Of a stretch of DNA of 64,000 nt, positions 16,835 to 24,766 are shown one piece after another (the first letter of the stretch is position 1; the number at the start of each line of letters is the position of its first letter). Origin of the DNA: an uncultured Bacteroidales bacterium (GTDB taxonomy: Bacteria > Bacteroidota > Bacteroidia > Bacteroidales > Bacteroidaceae); assembly GCA_902779165.1 (NCBI GenBank), contig CACZAN010000019.1, positions 1 to 64,000 on the forward strand, given 5' to 3'. Position numbers and translations under genes: made by a program. A model generated the notes under the pieces. It was not told the DNA's origin and did not search any database. It worked only from the letters and a program-made list of their open reading frames with translations.

Positions 16835-18037
16835 ATGCCAAAAATATCTGTTAGAGGCCACGAAATGCCGGCTTCACCAATTCGAAAGCTGGCACCCTTG
16901 GCCAATGATGCCAAATCACGCGGCATACATGTCTATCATCTCAACATCGGCCAGCCCGATTTACCCACCCCAACAGCTGCACTCGACGCCATCCGAGGCA
17001 TTAATCGCACCATCCTCGAATACTCCCCCTCGCAGGGTTACAAGAGCTATCGCGAGAAACTGGTGGCGTACTATGCAAAATACAACATCGATGTCACAGC
17101 CGACGACATCATCATCACCAGTGGCGGTTCCGAGGCGGTGCTCTTTGCCTTCCTCTCGTGCCTGAATCCCGGCGATGAAATTATCGTGCCCGAGCCCGCC
17201 TATGCCAACTATATGGCGTTCGCCATTTCGGCTGGCGCTGTGATCCGCACTGTCACTACGACCATCGAGGAAGGTTTCTCACTGCCGAAAGTCGAGAAGT
17301 TTGAGGAACTAATAAATGAACGCACACGCGCGATTCTTATTTGTAATCCCAACAACCCGACAGGTTACCTCTATACCCGCCGCGAGATGAACCAGATTCG
17401 CGACCTCGTGAAGAAGTACGACCTCTACCTCTTCTCCGACGAAGTATACCGCGAATTCATCTATACGGGCTCCCCCTACATCTCTGCCTGCCACCTCGAA
17501 GGTATCGAGCAGAATGTGGTGCTCATCGATTCCGTTTCCAAGCGCTATTCAGAATGCGGCATCCGCATAGGGGCACTCATCACAAAGAACAAAGACGTGC
17601 GCCAAGCTGTGATGAAGTTCTGCCAGGCTCGCCTCTCTCCTCCCCTTATCGGACAGATTGCCGCAGAGGCATCATTAGACGCCGGCGAAGAATACAGCCG
17701 CGAAGTCTATGATGAATATGTCGAGCGCCGTAAGTGTCTCATCGACGGGCTGAACCGCATCCCCGGCGTCTACAGTCCTATTCCCATGGGAGCCTTCTAC
17801 ACCGTGGCCAAGCTGCCAGTGGATGATGCAGAGGATTTCTGTGCGTGGTGCCTGCGCGACTTCGACTACGAGGGCGAGACGGTGATGATGGCTCCTGCCG
17901 CCGGCTTCTATACGACGCCCGGCCTCGGACGCAATGAAGTCCGACTGGCCTACGTCCTGAAGAAAGAAGACCTCACCCGAGCCCTCTTCGTACTTCGCAA
18001 AGCCCTTGAGGCTTATCCAGGAAGAAAGGAAAGTTGA
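16835..18037 (+). CDS. PLP-dependent class I aminotransferase (aspartate-type)
   Basis: Fold-type I aminotransferase of 400 residues, probably an aspartate or broad-specificity aminotransferase. It shows NIGQPDLPTP near residue 37, the PLP contact region TSGGSEAVLFAF, NPNNPTGYLYTRREM, SDEVYREFIY and the Schiff-base lysine in DSVSKRYSECGIRIG. It lacks a signal peptide. The 3' end of the gene is made of AAGTTGAAAG repeats that also form the start of the next gene: the TGA stop and the TTG start of the FtsX permease overlap by two bases, so the two genes are translationally linked. Confidence 0.88.
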   Translation: MPKISVRGHEMPASPIRKLAPLANDAKSRGIHVYHLNIGQPDLPTPTAALDAIRGINRTILEYSPSQGYKSYREKLVAYYAKYNIDVTADDIIITSGGSEAVLFAFLSCLNPGDEIIVPEPAYANYMAFAISAGAVIRTVTTTIEEGFSLPKVEKFEELINERTRAILICNPNNPTGYLYTRREMNQIRDLVKKYDLYLFSDEVYREFIYTGSPYISACHLEGIEQNVVLIDSVSKRYSECGIRIGALITKNKDVRQAVMKFCQARLSPPLIGQIAAEASLDAGEEYSREVYDEYVERRKCLIDGLNRIPGVYSPIPMGAFYTVAKLPVDDAEDFCAWCLRDFDYEGETVMMAPAAGFYTTPGLGRNEVRLAYVLKKEDLTRALFVLRKALEAYPGRKES

Positions 18038-19278
18038 AAGTTGAATTCACCATAGCCCGCCGCCTCTTTGGCCATCGCGACGACACACGGCGCATCTCGC
18101 GTCCTGCCGTCGTGATTGCTATGTGGGGTGTGGCTGTAGGCCTGGCAGTGATGATTCTCTCGGTAAGCATCATCCTTGGCTTCAAGGGCGAAATCCGCGA
18201 GAAGGTGATAGGATTCGGCGGACATGTGGAAGTTATTAATTATCAGAGCCTCTACTCCGCCGAGCCGCAACCAGTAGTGGTCGATGGACTGCTCCTGCAT
18301 CGGCTGTCGCGCATTCCTGGCGTAGCCCACGCCCAGCGCTTCATGATGAAGACCGGAATGCTGAAGACCAACGAGGCCTTCAAGGGCATCAGCCTGCGGG
18401 GAGTGGCTGAGGAATACGACACCACCTTCCTGTCCCGACACATCATCGAGGGACACCTACCCCGTTTCCAGCAGGACACCACCTACAACGAAATAGCCAT
18501 CTCCCAACTCATTGCCAACGAACTCGGCCTGCATTGTGACGACCGCGTCTTCGCTTATTTCTTCTCCGAACAAGTGAAGGCCCGACGCTATCATGTGGTT
18601 GGCATCTACCAGACCCACCTGAGGGAATTCGACAATACTTGGGTGTTCACCGACCTCTATACCACACAGCACTTGGCGGGTTGGGAAAGCGATCAATGTA
18701 CAGGTGCCGAGCTGACCGTCAATGACTTCGACCGTCTGGACGAGGTGACCGCAGAGGTGGCCTCTGTCATGAATCGCACCCAGGACCACTATTCTGCCAC
18801 CTACTCCACCCACAACATCCGCGAACTCTATCCAGGAATCTTCTCGTGGCTGTCGCTGCTGGACACCAATGTGTATGTCATTCTTGCACTGATGATTGGA
18901 CTCTCGCTGTTCACGATGACAGCCGGACTGCTTATCATCATTCTGGAGCGCACAAACTTCATAGCCGTGATGAAGAGTCTGGGAGCCACCAACAGCCAGC
19001 TGCGGCACATCTTCCTCCACTTTGCTGCCTTGCTGGTGGGCCGCGGACTCCTGATAGGAAACATCTTAGGAGTGGGACTGACCCTCCTGCAGAAATATAC
19101 GGGACTCGTGCATCTCGACCCTGCCACATACTACGTCGATGTCGTTCCCATGCAAATTTCATGGCCTCTGATTCTGCTACTCAACGTGGCCACTCTCATC
19201 ATCACCGTGCTCGTACTCATCCTTCCCTCTTTCCTCGTATCAAGGATAGAACCTGCGAGGGTAATGAGGTTTGAGTAG
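18034..19278 (+). CDS. FtsX-type ABC transporter permease (LolC/LolE-like)
   Basis: Inner-membrane permease of 414 residues with one N-terminal membrane segment (about residues 20-48), a large periplasmic domain (about 50-270) and three C-terminal segments including LMIGLSLFTMTAGLLIIILERTN (split: LMIGLSLFTMTAGLLI, then IILERTN). This is the MacB/FtsX topology of LolC/LolE, which extract lipoproteins from the inner membrane. No ATPase partner is adjacent. The start is a TTG overlapping the previous stop; MKVEFTIARRLFG is the family-like beginning. A perfect 36-bp inverted repeat begins four bases after its stop codon. Confidence 0.83.
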   Translation: MKVEFTIARRLFGHRDDTRRISRPAVVIAMWGVAVGLAVMILSVSIILGFKGEIREKVIGFGGHVEVINYQSLYSAEPQPVVVDGLLLHRLSRIPGVAHAQRFMMKTGMLKTNEAFKGISLRGVAEEYDTTFLSRHIIEGHLPRFQQDTTYNEIAISQLIANELGLHCDDRVFAYFFSEQVKARRYHVVGIYQTHLREFDNTWVFTDLYTTQHLAGWESDQCTGAELTVNDFDRLDEVTAEVASVMNRTQDHYSATYSTHNIRELYPGIFSWLSLLDTNVYVILALMIGLSLFTMTAGLLIIILERTNFIAVMKSLGATNSQLRHIFLHFAALLVGRGLLIGNILGVGLTLLQKYTGLVHLDPATYYVDVVPMQISWPLILLLNVATLIITVLVLILPSFLVSRIEPARVMRFE

Positions 19279-19281
19279 GAA

Positions 19282-19441
19282 GACTCTCCCCCCGCCCTCC
19301 CTGTTAGGGAGGGAGCGAATACTTTCAAGAATAGCACATAAATCATTAAATATTAATAAATAAACCTTATACAGATATGAACGAAAACAATCTTTCAATA
19401 CAATCCGCTCCCTCCCTAACAGGGAGGGCGGGGGGAGAGTC
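19282..19441. repeat. Perfect 36-bp inverted repeat pair at the nadC start
   Basis: The 36 bases at 19282-19317 and 19406-19441 are exact reverse complements, separated by 88 bases. Each copy itself holds a small hairpin, CCCTCCCT-gtta/aaca-AGGGAGGG, next to a C6 or G6 run. The left copy is intergenic. The right copy lies inside nadC, codons 10-22, and is read in frame. The nadC start codon (19377) lies in the 88-base loop. Confidence 0.95.
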
Positions 19442-20282
19442 CGTTAAGGAATTAATCGACCGCCTCATTGACCTCGCCTTTGCCGAGGATATTGGAGACG
19501 GCGACCACACCACCCTTTGCTGCATCCCCGCAGATGCCATGGGCAAGAGCAAACTGCTCATCAAGGAAGAGGGCATCCTCGCCGGAGTAGAGATCGCCAA
19601 AGAAGTTTTCCACCGCTTCGATCCGTCCATGCAGGTGGAGGTCTTCATCGAGGACGGAGCCCACGTCAAGCCTGGTGACGTGGCCATGATTGTTACCGGC
19701 AAGGTGCAGAGCCTCCTACAGACCGAGCGTCTGATGCTCAACATCATGCAGCGCATGAGCGGCATTGCCACCATGACCAATAAATACGTGAAGAAGTTGG
19801 AAGGCACCAAGACCCGCGTGCTCGACACCCGCAAGACCACGCCGGGAATGCGCATGCTGGAGAAAGCTGCCGTGAAGATCGGCGGAGGCGTGAACCATCG
19901 CATCGGGCTCTTCGACATGATACTCCTGAAGGACAACCATGTGGACTTCTCAGGAGGCATCGCCAATGCCATCCACCGTTGCCATGAATATCTCAAGGCA
20001 AAGGGTAAGGACCTGAAGATCGAAATCGAGGTGCGCAACTTCGACGAGCTGAACCAGGTGCTCGCCATCGGCGGTGTGGATCGCATCATGCTCGACAACT
20101 TCACTCCCGCCGACACGAAGAAGGCCGTGGAGCTCATTGGCGGCCGCTTCGAGACAGAATCCAGCGGAGGCATCACCTTCGACACCCTGCGCGACTATGC
20201 TGAATGCGGCGTCGACTTTATCTCCGTTGGAGCCCTCACCCACAGCGTCAAGGGTCTGGATATGAGCTTCAAAGCCTGCTGA
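19377..20282 (+). CDS. nadC: Nicotinate-nucleotide pyrophosphorylase (carboxylating)
   Basis: Converts quinolinate and PRPP to nicotinate mononucleotide in de novo NAD synthesis. The 301-residue product has the family core AFAEDIGDGDHTT, MNIMQRMSGIAT, DTRKTTPGMRMLEKAAV, NHRIGLFDMILLKDNH and SGGITFDTLRDYAECGVDFISVG (split here at DTLRDYAE). The family normally begins a few residues before ELIDRLIDLAFAEDIG. Here residues 10-22, SAPSLTGRAGGES, are encoded by one arm of a perfect 36-bp inverted repeat. No in-frame start lies between the repeat and the conserved core, so the repeat-derived peptide seems to be translated. Its stop overlaps the start of the DUF5686 gene. Confidence 0.93.
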   Translation: MNENNLSIQSAPSLTGRAGGESVKELIDRLIDLAFAEDIGDGDHTTLCCIPADAMGKSKLLIKEEGILAGVEIAKEVFHRFDPSMQVEVFIEDGAHVKPGDVAMIVTGKVQSLLQTERLMLNIMQRMSGIATMTNKYVKKLEGTKTRVLDTRKTTPGMRMLEKAAVKIGGGVNHRIGLFDMILLKDNHVDFSGGIANAIHRCHEYLKAKGKDLKIEIEVRNFDELNQVLAIGGVDRIMLDNFTPADTKKAVELIGGRFETESSGGITFDTLRDYAECGVDFISVGALTHSVKGLDMSFKAC

Positions 20283-22651
20283 TGCTCCGACGTTTCCTTT
20301 TACTCTTGTTCTTGATCACCCTGTGCCCTGTGGCATGGGGACAGAAGGATGATGTCTATGAGGAACGAGAGTTGAAGGAGGTGCTGGTGAAACCCAAGCG
20401 CCAACGCTACAAGCGCAAAGGCAATCCTGCCGTAGAGCTGATGCGCAAGGTGATAGCTGCCAAGGCCGACCACAATCTGGAGAACAACGACTACTTCCGG
20501 TATAACAAGTACCAGCGCATCACCACCGCGTTCGACAACATCACGCAGGAGATGATAGACTCCGTCAAAATTCTCCAGAAACCGCTCATCCGCAGGCAGG
20601 TGGAGTTCTGCGAGCAGACAGGGAAATACATCCTCCCCATCAATTACTCCGAGACGGTCACCCAGCACCTGTGGCGACGCCATCCCAAGCTGGAACGCAA
20701 TTATACCCTCGGCACCAATTCCGAAGGCATCACTGATCTGCTGCCAATAGGCGAAAACGTCAACACGGTGATAACCAGCATCTTCTCCGATGTGAACATC
20801 TACGACGATGTGCTGACCCTCTTCGAACGCAAGTTCACCAGTCCCCTCTCCTCGCGCGCCGCCATCAGCTTCTTCCAGTTCTTCATCGAAGACACGCTAC
20901 AGGTCGACGGACAGCTCACCTACCAGTTGAACTTTGTCCCACAGAATCCGCAGGACTTCGGCTTCAGCGGCCGTATCTGGATCCTTGCCGACAGCACCTA
21001 TCGAGTTCACAAGTGCCAGCTCAGCCTGCCCGTCCGCTCCAGCGTGAACTGGATCAGCAACCTGGTTATCGAGCAGAAGTTCACCGATCTGCCCAACGGA
21101 CAGCGCGTGCTGCAGACCGACGACCTCTTTGCTGAACTCGGCCTGCTGAAGAAGTACCGGCAGGTCGTGCTGCATCGGGCCACGAACTACACTCAGATCT
21201 CCACCGATTCCATTCCCGATATCTATTTCCTACCCAGCGACAAACGGCGCGAAGGCACCTCAAACATCGAGGATTCCACCTTCTGGGCACGTCATCGGGT
21301 AGATACCCTTTCGTCAGGCGAAGGCCACCTGAAAGACATGGCCGAACAGATGACAGCGAAGACCTTTGGCAACTTCTGGCTCTACATGGCTCGGTCGGTG
21401 GTGGCCAACAGCTTCGAGACCAACCTCCGAAAGAACCAGAGCCGCATAGATATCGGCCCCATCATGTCGATGATCTCGAAGAACTTCATCGACGGCTGGC
21501 GCTTCCGCCTGAGTGCCCAGACCACGGCGCGGCTGCTCCCGAAGCTGTTCTTCAAAGGTTATGTAGCCTACGGCACCCGAAGTCATAACTGGTATGGAAT
21601 GGGCGAAGTGGAATACTCCTTCCTGCGGAAACAGTATTCTCCCATCGAATTCCCCCGCCACAGCATCACCGCACAGTGGCAGTCAGATGTCTTCAGCCCT
21701 GCCGACCTCATGTGGCAGCACGGTCGCGACAAGGACAACGCTTGGACTTCGTTCAAGTGGACACCCGTCGATCACATGATGCTGCAGCGCCACTGGCTGC
21801 TACGCTATGAAGTCGAAACCAACAACCACCTCGATATAAAGCTTCAGTGGAAGCAATCACGCATAACTCCCTGTGGAGCATTATTCTACCAACCACTCAA
21901 CAGCGAATACCCCGCCTACACACAGGCCGACGATGTCGTCAGTCATCTCAACACCTCAGAACTCACGCTCTCCCTCCGCTGGGCCCCCGGCGAAGAGGTT
22001 ATCAACACGCGACACCGCCGCCGCTACGTCAACCACAACAACCCCGTCTTCGGCTTTGCCCACACCTTCGGACTCAAGGGGGTGTTCGGCAGTCAGTATC
22101 GCTACAATACAACCGAGATTACCATTTTCGAACGCATCTGGCTGAACTCCTACGGCCGCATAGACCTCAACTTCCGCGGAGCCATCGCCTGGAACAAGGC
22201 CCCCTTCCCGCTGCTGCTGATGCCTGTCGCCAACAACTCCTATGTCATCACACGCGACATGTTCAATATGATTCAGAATCTGGAGTTCGTCAACGACCGC
22301 TATGCCTCGCTGCAGGTAGAGTGGGACCTCTCCGGCAAACTGCTGAACCGCATCCCGCTGCTGAAGAAGCTGAAGCTGCGCGAGGTCATTGGCTTCAAGA
22401 TGCTCTACGGCCACCTGTCAAACAAGAACAATCCCGATATGAATCCAGGCGACCCCGACCTCTTCTATATGCCTTCGCGCGACGGAGAGTGCATCGTCCA
22501 CACGATGAGCAATGTCCCTTATATGGAACTGAGCATAGGACTTCACAACATCCTGAAATTCATCCGCGTGGACTATGTGCGTCGACTGAACTACCTTTAT
22601 CCGGGAGTGAAGAAGAATGGCGTACGCGTCTGCTTGCAATTTGATTTCTAA
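20282..22651 (+). CDS. DUF5686 family outer-membrane protein
   Basis: Large exported protein (789 aa) of the Bacteroidetes DUF5686 family; function unknown. It has a signal peptide (MLRRFLLLLFLITLCPVAWG-QK). The N-terminal part (ELKEVLVKPKRQRYKRKGNPAVELMR, written in pieces: ELKEVLVKPKRQRYKRKGNP, AVELMRKVI) is the usual family opening. The C-terminal half looks like an outer-membrane beta-barrel with alternating aromatic strands and a terminal Phe (VRVCLQFDF). Members with an N-terminal carboxypeptidase-regulatory-like domain are common, but this one lacks it. The ATG overlaps the last base of the nadC stop (TGATG), so the two are coupled. A longer upstream frame is only overlap with nadC. 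Confidence 0.85.
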   Translation: MLRRFLLLLFLITLCPVAWGQKDDVYEERELKEVLVKPKRQRYKRKGNPAVELMRKVIAAKADHNLENNDYFRYNKYQRITTAFDNITQEMIDSVKILQKPLIRRQVEFCEQTGKYILPINYSETVTQHLWRRHPKLERNYTLGTNSEGITDLLPIGENVNTVITSIFSDVNIYDDVLTLFERKFTSPLSSRAAISFFQFFIEDTLQVDGQLTYQLNFVPQNPQDFGFSGRIWILADSTYRVHKCQLSLPVRSSVNWISNLVIEQKFTDLPNGQRVLQTDDLFAELGLLKKYRQVVLHRATNYTQISTDSIPDIYFLPSDKRREGTSNIEDSTFWARHRVDTLSSGEGHLKDMAEQMTAKTFGNFWLYMARSVVANSFETNLRKNQSRIDIGPIMSMISKNFIDGWRFRLSAQTTARLLPKLFFKGYVAYGTRSHNWYGMGEVEYSFLRKQYSPIEFPRHSITAQWQSDVFSPADLMWQHGRDKDNAWTSFKWTPVDHMMLQRHWLLRYEVETNNHLDIKLQWKQSRITPCGALFYQPLNSEYPAYTQADDVVSHLNTSELTLSLRWAPGEEVINTRHRRRYVNHNNPVFGFAHTFGLKGVFGSQYRYNTTEITIFERIWLNSYGRIDLNFRGAIAWNKAPFPLLLMPVANNSYVITRDMFNMIQNLEFVNDRYASLQVEWDLSGKLLNRIPLLKKLKLREVIGFKMLYGHLSNKNNPDMNPGDPDLFYMPSRDGECIVHTMSNVPYMELSIGLHNILKFIRVDYVRRLNYLYPGVKKNGVRVCLQFDF

Positions 22652-22683
22652 CCCTAATTATATAACAATTAAACAACTAAATA

Positions 22684-23580
22684 ATGAATCATTCTCTGAA
22701 AGACTGGATCCTTGCCACCCGTCCGTGGTCCTTTCCTGCTTCCGCCATGCCCGTGATGGTCACCGTGGCTTGGCTGTGGAGCCGTGGCTTTGATGTCAAC
22801 TGGGCCTTTGCCCTTTGGGCGCTGGTGAATATCATCTTCGTTCATGCTGCCGGCAATGTCTGGAGCGACATTGCAGACTACAAGAGCGGAGTCGATGCCA
22901 AAGACACCTTCGGCGTCCGCCTGCTCGTCGACGGACAGTTCACCCCCGAGGAGTTCCGCAGGCTCTCGCTCACCCTGAACACCATCGCCATCATTGGCGG
23001 ACTGCTGCTCGTGTGGCTCACTGGGCCCACCTTATTATATATAGGTGCCGCGGGAATCCTGCTTTCGCTGTGCTATCCACGTCTGAAGTATGCTGCGCTG
23101 GGCGATGTGGTCATCATCCTGTGCTACTCGCTGCTCCCTATGAGCGGCACCTCGTTCATCGTCTCCGGCACCATCCATTGGAACGTCCTGTGGCTGGCGC
23201 TGCCTGTGGGACTGATCACCGTTGCCATCCTCCATGCCAACAATGTCCGTGACATCGAGACCGACCATCGGGCAAAGATCCACACCTTCCCGATGCTTAC
23301 AGGCCGTCGCTTCGGCACCTGGCTCTATGCCTTCGAGGTCCTGCTGCCTTTCTTCTGGCTGTTGGGACTGATGATTGCCCGCGTAGAACCCTGGTGGCTG
23401 GGCACCGCCTTCCTCGCCATGCCCGTTGCTGTCAAGAATGCCCGCACCATTCTGGCTTACGAGCGTGGCGGCAAGGAATCATACGCCAACCTCGATGAGC
23501 TGACTGCCAAGCTCCAGCTCATGTTCAGTTTCCTCCTCATCCTCGGCCTCGCCTTAAACAGATTAACAATTAACAATTAA
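22684..23580 (+). CDS. menA: 1,4-dihydroxy-2-naphthoate polyprenyltransferase
   Basis: UbiA-family membrane enzyme that attaches the polyprenyl tail to 1,4-dihydroxy-2-naphthoate in menaquinone synthesis. The 298-residue product has about eight to nine membrane segments, the first Asp-rich motif NVWSDIADYKSGVD and the second NNVRDIETDHRAK, and opens with WILATRPWSFPASAMPV, as in MenA. The last residues (LNRLTINN) are encoded by the TTAACAATTAACAA repeat that fills the downstream region, so the C-terminus has drifted into repeat DNA. Other UbiA members cannot be fully excluded, but the opening is strongly MenA-like. Confidence 0.9.
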   Translation: MNHSLKDWILATRPWSFPASAMPVMVTVAWLWSRGFDVNWAFALWALVNIIFVHAAGNVWSDIADYKSGVDAKDTFGVRLLVDGQFTPEEFRRLSLTLNTIAIIGGLLLVWLTGPTLLYIGAAGILLSLCYPRLKYAALGDVVIILCYSLLPMSGTSFIVSGTIHWNVLWLALPVGLITVAILHANNVRDIETDHRAKIHTFPMLTGRRFGTWLYAFEVLLPFFWLLGLMIARVEPWWLGTAFLAMPVAVKNARTILAYERGGKESYANLDELTAKLQLMFSFLLILGLALNRLTINN

Positions 23581-23880
23581 CAATTAACAGATTACAAATT
23601 TTCTTACTCAAGTTTTGCAAGTATGCTCGCTCGAACTTTGTTCGCTTCGACTCTTCGAAGAACCAGCTGTAATACAAAGCCCCAGCGGGGCGTGACAATG
23701 GTAGCCAGCCGTTTTAACGGGCTATCCGTTAACATCCTCATTACCAGCCATTGAAATGGCTGGCTACCAATGTCAGATGCCTACGGCATCACTTGCGAAA
23801 CTTGAAACAAATTAACAGATTAACAATTAACAATTAACAATTAACAGATTAACAATTAACAATTAACAGATTCCAAATTT
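23563..23880. repeat. TTAACAA-type tandem repeats flanking MITE-like copy 3
   Basis: Runs of AACAATTAACAATTAACAG occur on both sides of the element (about 23565-23600 and 23812-23875). Both runs end in near-identical AACAGATTnCAAATTTTC, so the flank itself appears duplicated around the insertion. The left run forms the end of the menA coding sequence. There is no gene here. Confidence 0.75.
23608..23805. mobile_element. MITE-like element, copy 3 (short form)
   Basis: 198 bp with imperfect terminal inverted repeats TCAAGTTTtGCAAGT and ACTTGCgAAACTTGA. It has the same internal order as the other copies: GCTCGAACTTTGTTCGC, CTTCGAAG, CCCAGCGGGG, GTGACAA, then CCAGCC/GGCTGG stems and GATGCCTACGGCATC. 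A 23-base GGCTATCCGTTAACATCCTC-type spacer present here is also in copy 4. No adjacent target duplication is visible because the flanks are repetitive. Confidence 0.75.
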
Positions 23881-24095
23881 TCCGCTCGACCTTTGGTCGC
23901 TTGATACTTCAAGCGCTCGGCGCCTTCTTAAGACTCGCTTTGCTCGAATAAGCGTCCCTTTGGGCCGAGCGGCGACGCTCCACACTTGGAGAACTTTTCA
24001 ACCTTTCCGCTCGACCTTTGGTCGCTTGACACTTCAAGCGCTCGGCGCCTTGCGACGCTCCACACTTGGAGAACGTTTCAACTTTTCTACTTTTC
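23881..24095. repeat. Duplicated hairpin block upstream of the CPBP gene
   Basis: The module CGCTCGACCTTTGGTCGCTT plus GAtACTTCAAGCGCTCGGCG occurs at about 23882-23923 and again at 24008-24049. A second module, GCGACGCTCCACACTTGGAG, occurs at about 23970 and 24052, each followed by AAC-TTTCAAC. The piece AGCGTCCCTTTGGGCCGAGC (about 23951) is shared with the long MITE-like copies 1 and 4. No gene is seen before the CPBP start. Confidence 0.75.
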
Positions 24096-24103
24096 AACTT
24101 TTC

Positions 24104-24712
24104 ATGAAGTCCCTCCTCAGCTCCATCCTCCTCGCTGCCATCTTCTGGTTCCTGATGTTCTTTCCCTACCTGGGTCTGAATATCAATTTCTGGATGATGA
24201 TGACCGCCGCCTCACTGACGCTGACCCTGCTGGCCATATACTTCGGAGGCAAGCCCAACCTGACGTTCTCGTGGCGCGAGTTGCTGTCTGGATTAGGCAT
24301 TGCCGTGGTCTTGTGGTTCGTCTTTTGGACGGGCGACAAGCTATCACAGCTACTCTTCGACTTCGCCCGCCCACAGGTGGACCTCATCTACGGCATCAAG
24401 GGCGGCACCTCTCCTACCCTGATTTCCCTATTGCTGCTCTGCATCATTGGCCCCGGCGAGGAAATCTTCTGGCGCGGTTATGTCCAGCGCCGCCTGTCCG
24501 CCCGCTGGTCGCCCAATACCGGCTTCCTCTTGGCCACCGCAGCCTACACCCTCATCCACATTCCTTCGCTGAACTTCATGCTTGTGATGGCTGCCCTCGT
24601 CTGTGGAGTCATCTGGGGAGGCCTCTTCCGCCTGTTTCCCCGCCACTTCACCGCCATCGTTGTCAGCCACGCCCTCTGGGACGCCGCTGCCTTCGTCTGG
24701 TTCCCGTTTTAA
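24104..24712 (+). CDS. CPBP family intramembrane metalloprotease
   Basis: Membrane protein of 202 residues in the CPBP (CAAX protease and bacteriocin-processing) family. It has about six membrane segments and the three family motifs: EEIFWRGYVQRRL (EExxxR), the HIPS segment (FxxxH-type His) and SHALWDAAAF (HxxxD-type His). Such proteins are intramembrane endopeptidases, and some give bacteriocin self-immunity; the substrate here is unknown. I chose the ATG at 24104 because the upstream open frame is entirely repeat sequence. It is followed by an A/T-rich 54-base gap and the MATE gene. Confidence 0.85.
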   Translation: MKSLLSSILLAAIFWFLMFFPYLGLNINFWMMMTAASLTLTLLAIYFGGKPNLTFSWRELLSGLGIAVVLWFVFWTGDKLSQLLFDFARPQVDLIYGIKGGTSPTLISLLLLCIIGPGEEIFWRGYVQRRLSARWSPNTGFLLATAAYTLIHIPSLNFMLVMAALVCGVIWGGLFRLFPRHFTAIVVSHALWDAAAFVWFPF

Positions 24713-24766
24713 GGAAAAGGGGAAATAATGAAAATTAAAAAATATAAAAATTAAAGAATTCAGGAA

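Noticed and set aside
23563..23880. Target duplication around MITE-like copy 3
   Set aside because: Similar AACAGATTnCAAATTTTC sequence is present on both sides, but it is not adjacent to the element ends and lies in tandem repeats, so a duplication cannot be claimed.
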